Origin: Bacteroidales bacterium UBA3808
Lineage (GTDB): Bacteria > Bacteroidota > Bacteroidia > Bacteroidales > Paludibacteraceae
Reading direction: 5' to 3'
NCBI GenBank assembly: GCA_002369075.1
Contig: DFEG01000019.1
Coordinates: 13,874-34,147, forward strand
DNA: 20,274 nt
Shown: positions 14,234-20,274 of the stretch, one piece after another
How the letters are laid out: each line of letters starts with the position of its first letter
How positions within the stretch are numbered: position 1 is the stretch's first letter
Notes under the pieces: generated by a model
The model's input: the letters and a program-made list of their open reading frames with translations, nothing else
Told to the model about the DNA's origin: nothing
Database searches by the model: none
Made by a program: the position numbers and the translations under genes

Positions 14234-15334
14234 TCATTTTTTTGTATTTTTCAGCCTTTTCCCTAAGTGATTAGGGTTGACATACCACCCGAACAGAATA
14301 GTCAGCTGCTCACAGAAGCGCGTGAGCGTACGGGTCGTATAATAGGTGCGGAAGGTTTCGTCATACCGGCATCGCTCTTGGATATATTCGCGTACCGAGA
14401 CATAACTGTTCTCCTTCGGAACCGGAAGAACGGCGTCGAGGAATAGTTCCTGCGAGGGTGTTCTTTTGGACATGGAGACAGGCTCGGAGGTACCTAACTG
14501 TCCGGTGATGAAATCCCTCCATTTATTCATCCATCGGTGGAAGAGGTTGATGTTCTCGGGAGACAGCCGGGCTATCCGGGCATGCAGAAACCGGTCGTCC
14601 GTCTCCTGGCGGAGTATCTCGGGTCGGAGTTTCGCCATTTGCGCTGCACTGTCGGGATAGACAGAAACAGCCTGCTGCATTTGCAGATGGAGCCACTCAT
14701 AGTAGGAGCGGATGAGTTGGTCGGCACTGAGCCCCTCAAAGAGGAAGGTGGGTGTGTCAGTCTCTTCCTCCTCGCCCGTGCGCAACGCCTCGGCGAAGGT
14801 ACATACCTCTGCCGCGTCTGTCCAGTCGATTGAGAAAAGCCGTTGCCGCCTCGTCTCTACGAAAGCCGCGTCGTAGAGCCATTCGCAGAACGGCTGGCGC
14901 CATTCTACTGCATCGTATATGTGTCCCTCCGCTTCTTCGCGAACCAGACGCTGCATGTATTCAACAATCAGTCCTACTGCCAGATCATACAGACGGTCAT
15001 TGTGGGCGCATAGACGGTAGAGGGTATTATCCTCGCCGGTGAACTCGATATAGGAATCGCTCAGAGCCTGTACCTCCGTCCTGAAAAGCCCGCCGTTGTC
15101 GCGGCGAACCTCTACTTCGTAGCGCCTGTAGAACTCCTTACGTTGCTCGTCACTCTCCAGGGCTATGCCGCGCGCATCCCCCTCATCGGTCGTCGCTAAC
15201 AGCGCCACCAACACGGCGGCACCCGTTATACCGCCTATACGCAGCTCCATCCCGCCTTCGGGGACGTAAATCAGCATATGCGACTCATACCGCATCCGCT
15301 CGTCAAACACATAGTCGTCCAATAACCGTTTCAT
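14234..15334 (-). CDS. Unrecognised 366-aa protein, partner of the AlbA/GHKL ATPase
   Basis: The ATG is at 15334 and the TGA at 14234. I do not recognise a family. The protein is soluble, with no signal peptide or membrane segment. The N-terminal ~130 residues look mixed alpha/beta (MLIYVPEGGMELRIGGITGA; EVEVRRDNGGLFRTEVQ). The middle is acidic and helical, with many aromatic residues (SADQLIRSYYEWLHLQMQQA). The C-terminal ~70 residues (YVSVREYIQERCRYDETF, TRTLTRFCEQLTILFGWYVN, NHLGKRLK) could be a helical or winged-helix nucleic-acid-binding domain and resemble tails I associate with VirE-type Bacteroidales proteins; that is a weak impression. It starts 6 nt after the stop of the ATPase gene, so the two form one transcript ending at the terminator near 14124-14162. 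Confidence 0.8.
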   Translation of the reverse strand: MKRLLDDYVFDERMRYESHMLIYVPEGGMELRIGGITGAAVLVALLATTDEGDARGIALESDEQRKEFYRRYEVEVRRDNGGLFRTEVQALSDSYIEFTGEDNTLYRLCAHNDRLYDLAVGLIVEYMQRLVREEAEGHIYDAVEWRQPFCEWLYDAAFVETRRQRLFSIDWTDAAEVCTFAEALRTGEEEETDTPTFLFEGLSADQLIRSYYEWLHLQMQQAVSVYPDSAAQMAKLRPEILRQETDDRFLHARIARLSPENINLFHRWMNKWRDFITGQLGTSEPVSMSKRTPSQELFLDAVLPVPKENSYVSVREYIQERCRYDETFRTYYTTRTLTRFCEQLTILFGWYVNPNHLGKRLKNTKK

Positions 15335-15340
15335 GGTGCA

Positions 15341-16861
15341 TTATACATTCTCGCTTTTAATTTGCATATAAAGTTGCTTGCCCTTTTCTGTCAGATAGTA
15401 TTTTTGTTGAGGGCTACGAGAAGATTTTGAGTCTGTTGGTATGAGCAACCCATCATCCAACATAGGCTGCAAAGTGGTACGCCTAAAATATGTAGCGTCT
15501 TTCTTTCCACATAATGTTCGTATTTGCACTGCGGACATTGGGGTTGTTAATGCTTCAAACAAAGATGCAACTTGGTCACTACTTAGTGAATACTTAGTGA
15601 GTACTTGGTGAATAACTTGCGCGGTAACTTGGTCACTAACTTGTCCAAATTCATTGTTTACCTGCGGTTCATCGTCTTTGGCGACGGGTATTTCGACTGC
15701 AAAGGCAGTGATGTAATCCACTTTGAATAGCGGTTCGGGGTTGCCGTTCTCGGCAAGTAGGGACTTGACTTCACGGATGCCGTGGTTGAACATGTTGACA
15801 TAGTTGAGTGTGCGCATCATCTCCGCCAGGACAGAATTGCGGTAGTCATTCACGTTCGGAAAATTCTCCGGTCGCGCCTGCCCATACAAGCCGCCCGGAT
15901 TCATAATCTCTATATGGTCGTCAAACTGGTAGAGCCGTGTGGGCGTATTAGCTTGGTAGTCGCGGTGCATGAGCGCATTCATGAGTAGTTCACGAAGTGC
16001 TTTGTATGGATAGTTATAAACATCTTTCTCGCGTAAGATACTGATAGGTATCGGGCGTTTGGTGATGATAGCATCTTGTATAAAACTCTCCAAACGCGGC
16101 AATATAGAGAAGAGCGATCCCTCAAAACGGCGTTCGTTCAATATCTTTCCTCCTGTGTCTTTGCCCTCAAAGCGTACGAATTGCACCAAAGCACCCGGCA
16201 TGAAATAGCGAGGATTTCTGCCAAACATGATTAGCGCCGCATAAGTCGGGCAATGCCACTGCGTGTTATATAGATGAAGCGCCGCCAGTTGTTCCTCTAT
16301 AGGTCGGTTGTCATGCTCCAGTACATTAGGGGCTATGGCACGTGGCAGGTAATCCTTTTGTATGGTCTCTATATCCAAATCCTCTAACGTAGCCTCACGG
16401 CAAGGGCGCGTATCAAAAGTTGGCAGTGACGCAGCGCAACGCTCTGCAAGGATGCGTTCTTCCTCACGCGAAGCAATGTCACGGCGTGGACCGATACGCA
16501 CGAAAGTACGCCCGCGATAACGAATAGGCGTATCGAAAGAGGGTGTGACATCTACTACCAGCACATCTCCTTCCGGTGTTTCCACCTTCTCGGTTGTCAT
16601 CACCGGCAAAGGCAGTATATTACCATCCGAACGAATACCGCTGATACGTTTCATCAGGGTGTCATCCACTTTCAAACCGCTAATATGCCCTTGGTCATCT
16701 ACACCTATGAGCAAATAGCCGTGCTTGCGCTGACCGGGCAGGTCATTGGCAAAAGCACAGATTGCTTCTTGGAACTTATCCATGTCGTTTGTAGAAACCG
16801 TCCGCTCTATGCGGTAACTCTCGTCAAGATGGATGAGGTCATATAATTCTTGCTGTGTCAT
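15341..16861 (-). CDS. AlbA_2 (Schlafen-fold) + GHKL ATPase + winged-helix protein, RecG-related type
   Basis: The protein has 506 residues from ATG at 16861 (MTQQELYDLIHLDESYRIER); TAA is at 15341. The frame is open further upstream, but that part overlaps the leader, the promoter and the end of the AraC gene. Residues ~1-135 form an AlbA_2/Schlafen-like domain (IERTVS, ICAFANDLPGQ, YLLIGVDDQGHISGL; FVRIGPRRD). Residues ~270-395 form a GHKL-type HATPase_c_4 domain with the N-box ELLMNALMHRDYQ and IMNPGGLY. From ~405 a winged-helix tail follows (SDQVASLFEAL, then YYLTEKGKQLYM). Such proteins are often labelled RecG-like but have no helicase domain; most are thought to be DNA-binding regulators. 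It heads a two-gene operon with the 366-aa protein. A G7 tract lies in its leader. Confidence 0.88.
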   Translation of the reverse strand: MTQQELYDLIHLDESYRIERTVSTNDMDKFQEAICAFANDLPGQRKHGYLLIGVDDQGHISGLKVDDTLMKRISGIRSDGNILPLPVMTTEKVETPEGDVLVVDVTPSFDTPIRYRGRTFVRIGPRRDIASREEERILAERCAASLPTFDTRPCREATLEDLDIETIQKDYLPRAIAPNVLEHDNRPIEEQLAALHLYNTQWHCPTYAALIMFGRNPRYFMPGALVQFVRFEGKDTGGKILNERRFEGSLFSILPRLESFIQDAIITKRPIPISILREKDVYNYPYKALRELLMNALMHRDYQANTPTRLYQFDDHIEIMNPGGLYGQARPENFPNVNDYRNSVLAEMMRTLNYVNMFNHGIREVKSLLAENGNPEPLFKVDYITAFAVEIPVAKDDEPQVNNEFGQVSDQVTAQVIHQVLTKYSLSSDQVASLFEALTTPMSAVQIRTLCGKKDATYFRRTTLQPMLDDGLLIPTDSKSSRSPQQKYYLTEKGKQLYMQIKSENV

Positions 16862-16887
16862 ATATTGATGTATTTCTATTAAAATTC

Positions 16888-16909
16888 CAGTCGCATGGAC
16901 TGCCCCCCC
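16888..16909 (-). promoter_or_regulatory. Leader hairpin and G7 tract before the AlbA/GHKL gene
   Basis: CAGTC (16888-16892) and GACTG (16898-16902) form a 5-bp stem. Directly 5' of it in the transcript are seven G (C at 16903-16909 on the plus strand). Both lie 27-48 nt before the ATG. It could be a weak end hairpin for the AraC transcript or a leader element. Confidence 0.35.
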
Positions 16910-16954
16910 TCTTAAGTTATGCCTTTGCTTGTATTGCTCTATACATTTTGCTTG

Positions 16955-16962
16955 CAAAGGTA
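16955..16962 (-). promoter_or_regulatory. Candidate -7 box of the AlbA/GHKL operon
   Basis: TACCTTTG on the minus strand (16962-16955) lies about 93 bp before the ATG. No TTG is found at the 20-bp spacing seen elsewhere, because that place is the 3' end of the AraC coding sequence. The promoter may be weak or factor-dependent. Confidence 0.45.
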
Positions 16963-16971
16963 GTAATAATA

Positions 16972-18177
16972 TCAATTCTTGGAGGCGGACCACTCGCGGG
17001 GAGAGATGCCCGTCTCGCGGGTGAAGGTGCGGGAGAAGACGGCAAGCGAGGAGAAGCCGCAGGCGGAAGCTATGTCAGAGAGTTTCATATCCGGGTGCGC
17101 AGACATGAGGCGCTGCGCTTCCTCCACGCGGTAGCGGTTGACGAGCAGGAAGAACGAACAGCCGTACGCCTCATTGATGAACTGGGAGAGATACGTGCGG
17201 TTCTTGGGCAAGACAGCACGCAGGTCGTTGAGCTGGAAATCGGGACGGAGATAAGGCTTCTCCTCCGCCATCCAGTGTTCGAATGAAGCCTGTGCAGCCG
17301 TGAGGGATGCGCCGGTTGAGAGGGTTTGAGGTAGTTGGAGGTTGCTGGAGGTTGCTGGAGAGTTCGTACCTTGTATATCGTCCCTTCGTACTTCTTTCCA
17401 CGGGTCTTTGCGGAAGAGGATCTGCTCGGTGGCATAGATGAACATAATCACCACAAACCACTGCTGCGTAAATCCGCGGGTGTGATAATGGGTGGAGCAC
17501 ATCCATACATAATTGATTCCCACGATAAAGAGCATAATGCTATACCGGATGATCCAGCGGACATCTATATCATCCAGAGAGGAGAAGTTATCCTCACACC
17601 ACTTGCGATAGACATGTATATGCCTGAACAGCATCACCAGTAGTATGTACGGATAGAGCGCTATCACGGGCCATAGATTGATCGACGGCATGATATAGTC
17701 GAATGCCATGAGTGCCGCGAGCGGCAGCAACTGCATGAACGCTATTTTCCAGTTCATCCACCCCGGTCGCAGTGCCTCGGTAGGATACAAGAGCAGGACC
17801 CATCCGAGGATATTGCCGAGGACGAGTTCGTAGGTAGTGAGCTCATACGCCGCCATATCCATCACCCGGTGCGGCGCAACCGCCCACCCCACCAGATAGA
17901 TGAGATCGGATGTCCCCCAGACCAGCAACGCCACGGCGAACAAACGGCGCGCCTTGATCCCCTCCGAACGGCGGAAAAGCATCCACGCACCGCCGAAAGA
18001 GACTACTACAGTACATGTGTTGAATATAGGGGTGAGAATATTGTCGTACACCTCATCGGGGATGAACCGCCCCCACCACGTGCTAAGAACGACCATACAC
18101 ACGCTTACGAGTAAGAATACCACTTCCGACCGATAGTCGAACCAGAAGTCCCGTATGGTTTGATGGATCTGTTTCAC
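16972..18177 (-). CDS. Membrane-anchored AraC-family transcription regulator
   Basis: The protein has 401 residues, with a GTG start at 18177 and TGA at 16972. No in-frame ATG lies at the expected place, and the promoter start point is about 20 nt upstream, which fits GTG. Residues ~17-255 contain about eight hydrophobic segments (VVFLLVSVCMVVLSTWW; YILLVMLFRHIHVY; WFVVIMFIYATEQILF). A low-complexity linker (~265-295, SPATSSNLQLPQ) leads to a double HTH AraC domain (~300-400; KLSDIASACGFSSLAVFSRTF; GISPREW). Proteins of this design are common in Bacteroidota and probably couple a membrane signal to transcription; ligand and targets are unknown. It is a single-gene unit between rpoC and the AlbA operon. 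A 10-bp tandem repeat in the linker could shift the frame. Confidence 0.92.
   Translation of the reverse strand: MKQIHQTIRDFWFDYRSEVVFLLVSVCMVVLSTWWGRFIPDEVYDNILTPIFNTCTVVVSFGGAWMLFRRSEGIKARRLFAVALLVWGTSDLIYLVGWAVAPHRVMDMAAYELTTYELVLGNILGWVLLLYPTEALRPGWMNWKIAFMQLLPLAALMAFDYIMPSINLWPVIALYPYILLVMLFRHIHVYRKWCEDNFSSLDDIDVRWIIRYSIMLFIVGINYVWMCSTHYHTRGFTQQWFVVIMFIYATEQILFRKDPWKEVRRDDIQGTNSPATSSNLQLPQTLSTGASLTAAQASFEHWMAEEKPYLRPDFQLNDLRAVLPKNRTYLSQFINEAYGCSFFLLVNRYRVEEAQRLMSAHPDMKLSDIASACGFSSLAVFSRTFTRETGISPREWSASKN
17331..17360 (-). repeat. 10-bp tandem repeat in the AraC linker
   Basis: gtagttggag, gttgctggag, gttgctggag: two perfect units plus one with two differences. The unit length is not a multiple of three, so gain or loss of one copy would separate the membrane part from the DNA-binding part. 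Confidence 0.8.
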
Positions 18178-18189
18178 AATGCGCTATAA

Positions 18190-18233
18190 CCGAATTCGGG
18201 TACAAAGGTACAATATTTTTCTGAAATACACAA
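18190..18233 (-). promoter_or_regulatory. Promoter of the AraC regulator with start-site palindrome
   Basis: Minus strand: TTG at 18233-18231, a 20-bp gap, TACCTTTG at 18210-18203. The perfect palindrome CCGAATTCGG (18190-18199) lies at the predicted transcription start and could be an autoregulatory operator. The leader is about 20 nt. Confidence 0.7.
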
Positions 18234-18243
18234 ACATTTCCGC

Positions 18244-18278
18244 AAAAAAAAAATCGCTGCACCGGTCAGGGTGCAGCG
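18244..18278 (-). terminator. Rho-independent terminator of rpoC
   Basis: CGCTGCACC (18255-18263) and GGTGCAGCG (18270-18278) form a perfect 9-bp stem with a 6-nt loop. On the minus strand an A and then a long T run follow. It lies 46 nt after the rpoC stop and just before the AraC promoter. Confidence 0.95.
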
Positions 18279-18324
18279 GTTTTCAGTTCGTGACGTGCGT
18301 CAAGGCACGATCCGGAAGCATGTA

Positions 18325-20274
18325 TCAATATCTGTCGTCCTCTCCGTTGAGGGCAGCCTCGGCAGCCTCACGTGCTGCCTGGATAGCCGCATACTCCTCG
18401 GCGTTGTGGACGGCGATCTTCTGGAACTCGCGCAGTCCGGTACCGGCGGGGATGAGGTTACCGCAGATGACGTTCTCCTTCATACCCTCGAGGTAGTCCA
18501 CCTTGCCGCGGATAGCCGCCTCGTTGAGGACCTTGGTGGTCTCCTGGAAGGAGGCAGCGGACATGAAGGACTTGGTACCGAGAGCGGCACGGGTGATACC
18601 CTGCAGGATCTGCTTGGCGGTAGCGCACTCGGCGTCACGCGCCTGTACCAGTTTCTTGTCACGGCGGCGGAGAGAGGAATTCTCGTCGTGGAGCCGGCGT
18701 GCGGTGATGATCTGTCCCTCGCGGAGGTTCTCGGAGTCACCGGCGTCGGATACCACCTTGCGGCCGTAGATACGGTCGTTCTCCTCGAGGAAGTCGAGCT
18801 TATCGACGATGTCACCCTCCAGGAAGCGGGTGTCACCCGGCTCCAGGATCTCCACCTTACGCATCATCTGGCGTACGATGATCTCGAAGTGCTTGTCGTT
18901 GATCTCCACACCCTGCATGCGGTAAACCGCCTGCGCCTCGTTGACGATGTAGTTCTGTACGGCGGTCGGACCCTGGATAGCGAGGATGTCGTCCGGCGTG
19001 ATGGCACCGTCAGAGAGCGGTGCGCCGGCGCGGACGAAGTCGCCTTCCTGTACGAGGATCTGCTTGGTCAGCGGGATCATGTATGCCTTCTGCTCGCCGA
19101 GCTTGGAGGTGATGAACAGCTCACGGTTACCGCGCTTGATCTTGCCGTACGATATCTCGCCGTCGATCTCCGCCACGATAGCGGGGTTGGACGGATTACG
19201 GGCCTCAAAGAGCTCGGTGATACGCGGCAGACCGGAGGTGATATCACCGCCGCTGTTCTTGGCGCGGGCGGTCGAGAAGAGCGAATCGCCTATCTTGACC
19301 TCGTCACCGTCCTTGACCTCCAGGTTAGCCTTCACCGGCAGGTTGTAGGAACGGAGGATATTGCCCGCCTTATCGACGATATGCGCCTGCGGCAGTTTGG
19401 TCTTGTCCTTGGACTCGGTGATATAGACCTCGCGTTTGCCGGTCTGCTCATCGGTCTCGGTCTTGCAGGTAACGCCCTCGATAACGTCCTCGAAGCGGAT
19501 GAAACCGTCCTGCTCGATGAGGAGCGGAATCTTATAGGAATCCCACTCGCAGACGCGTGTGCCCTTGGCGTATCTCTCGCCGGAGGTGACAAACAGTTTC
19601 GCGGAGTACGGGATATCGAAGGTAGCGAGTACCACGCCCGTCTTCTCGTCCTTGAGCGAGAGGGTGTTCTTACGCGATACAACGAACACGTCTCCGGCAG
19701 CGGTGGTGATGGTACGCAGATCTTCGATCTCGACTATACCGTCGCGCGAGAGGTCGTAGGTCGATTGTGCCGCCGAACCGCCCGCCAGACCACCGGAGTG
19801 GAAAGTACGGAGGGTCAGCTGCGTACCCGGCTCACCGATAGCCTGCGCCGCGATGACGCCGACCGCCTCACCCTTCTGCACCATCTTACGGGATGCAAGG
19901 TTGCGGCCGTAACACTTGGCGCAGACGCCGTGCTTGGACTCGCAGGTGAGTACGGAGCGGATAACCACCTCCTCGATACCGGCAGCCTCGATCGCCTCGC
20001 ACTGCGGCTCGCGGATCTCCTCGCCGGAAGCGACGATGAGGTTACCCTCGTTATCATGGATGTCGTGTACGGACACACGTCCTAAGATACGCTGGGAGAG
20101 GGAAGCCACGACGCGGTCGCCATCCTTGACGGCGCGGGTAGCCAGACCGCGGAGCGTACCGCAGTCCTCCTCGTTGATGATGACATCGTGCGACACATCG
20201 ACCAGACGACGGGTCAGGTAACCCGCATCGGCAGTCTTCAACGCCGTATCGGCAAGACCCTTACGGGCACCGTG
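18325..20274 (-). CDS. rpoC: RNA polymerase beta-prime subunit, C-terminal part (5'-partial)
   Basis: The frame enters from the right edge as HGARKGLADTALKTADAGYL and ends with TGA at 18325, giving 649 residues of a protein that is usually about 1400 long. The fragment starts at the bridge-helix/trigger-loop side. The zinc-binding cysteines are all present (fragment residues C38, C111, C118 and C121; ESKHGVCAKCYGRN). The trigger-loop base GEAVGVIAAQAIGEPGTQL (~135-153) is intact. The C-terminal part keeps TPDDILAIQGPTAVQNYIVN and KSFMSAASFQETTKVLNEAA. It is part of core RNA polymerase in the cytoplasm; rpoB is expected just off the right edge. The long plus-strand frames over it are shadows caused by its GC-rich codon use. 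Confidence 0.98.
   Translation of the reverse strand, partial: HGARKGLADTALKTADAGYLTRRLVDVSHDVIINEEDCGTLRGLATRAVKDGDRVVASLSQRILGRVSVHDIHDNEGNLIVASGEEIREPQCEAIEAAGIEEVVIRSVLTCESKHGVCAKCYGRNLASRKMVQKGEAVGVIAAQAIGEPGTQLTLRTFHSGGLAGGSAAQSTYDLSRDGIVEIEDLRTITTAAGDVFVVSRKNTLSLKDEKTGVVLATFDIPYSAKLFVTSGERYAKGTRVCEWDSYKIPLLIEQDGFIRFEDVIEGVTCKTETDEQTGKREVYITESKDKTKLPQAHIVDKAGNILRSYNLPVKANLEVKDGDEVKIGDSLFSTARAKNSGGDITSGLPRITELFEARNPSNPAIVAEIDGEISYGKIKRGNRELFITSKLGEQKAYMIPLTKQILVQEGDFVRAGAPLSDGAITPDDILAIQGPTAVQNYIVNEAQAVYRMQGVEINDKHFEIIVRQMMRKVEILEPGDTRFLEGDIVDKLDFLEENDRIYGRKVVSDAGDSENLREGQIITARRLHDENSSLRRRDKKLVQARDAECATAKQILQGITRAALGTKSFMSAASFQETTKVLNEAAIRGKVDYLEGMKENVICGNLIPAGTGLREFQKIAVHNAEEYAAIQAAREAAEAALNGEDDRY

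Noticed and set aside
16862..16993. Longer start of the AlbA/GHKL protein at 16993
   Set aside because: It would overlap the end of the AraC gene and the -7 box; the AlbA_2 domain begins naturally after the ATG at 16861.
18271..20085. A 604-codon plus-strand open frame over rpoC
   Set aside because: It is antisense to unmistakable rpoC coding sequence. GC-rich codon use leaves the opposite frame open; the product has no family features.

Overview
The window looks like a chromosomal piece of a member of the Bacteroidota, most likely an uncultured gut-type Bacteroidales. Three things point there. The rpoC fragment at the right end reads as bacterial beta-prime. The promoters fit the Bacteroidota form (TTG, 20-bp gap, TAnnTTTG) instead of the sigma70 form. 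The gene families are typical: MBG/Ig-like surface repeats, BspA-type leucine-rich repeats, FISUMP/DUF1566-like domains, DUF3987 proteins and AlbA_2 ATPases. Start codons lack clear Shine-Dalgarno sequences, as is common in this phylum.

Layout, left to right. (1) 1-7458, minus strand: one very large secreted or surface protein of at least 2486 residues, cut by the left edge. It has a signal peptide, a duplicated beta domain, a discoidin-like domain, BspA-type LRR, alternating alpha-helical linker repeats with two FISUMP-like domains, and a long run of Ig/MBG repeats. (2) 7459-8009: a 551-bp gene-free leader and regulatory region, unusually rich in direct and inverted repeats. (3) 8010-9146: an AAA/STAND-like ATPase with its own promoter, leader hairpin and terminator. 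(4) 9352-10896: a hipBA toxin-antitoxin operon on the minus strand. (5) 11254-11912: a higBA-type (RelE/Gp49-like toxin, XRE antitoxin) operon on the plus strand, divergent from hipBA and flanked by two nearly identical terminator hairpins. (6) 12088-12465: a small conserved-looking Bacteroidales protein of unknown role. (7) 12532-12773: a short region with a 44-bp tandem palindromic repeat and a 68-bp inverted repeat. (8) 12774-14090: a DUF3987-like P-loop ATPase. (9) 14234-16861: a two-gene operon encoding an AlbA_2/Schlafen-fold plus GHKL-ATPase plus winged-helix protein, followed by a 366-aa protein I do not recognise. (10) 16972-18177: a membrane-anchored AraC-family regulator. (11) 18325-20274: the C-terminal 649 residues of RpoC, with its terminator.

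The window therefore joins core genome (rpoC) to an accessory block (about 7.5-18.2 kb) of small, individually promoted and terminated units: two toxin-antitoxin modules, a stand-alone ATPase and a P-loop/AlbA cluster. No integrase, transposase, tRNA or CRISPR array was seen. Six promoters share exactly the same TTG-N20-TAnnTTTG geometry, which supports the operon boundaries proposed here.

The most interesting unexplained signals are: two inverted repeats whose arms are each built of three short tandem units (10-bp units near 7631-7710, 9-bp units near 12712-12779); the terminator that overlaps the promoter of the DUF3987 gene; the paired hairpins around higBA; a 10-bp, out-of-frame tandem repeat between the sensor and DNA-binding halves of the AraC regulator; and the unrecognised partner of the AlbA/GHKL ATPase.
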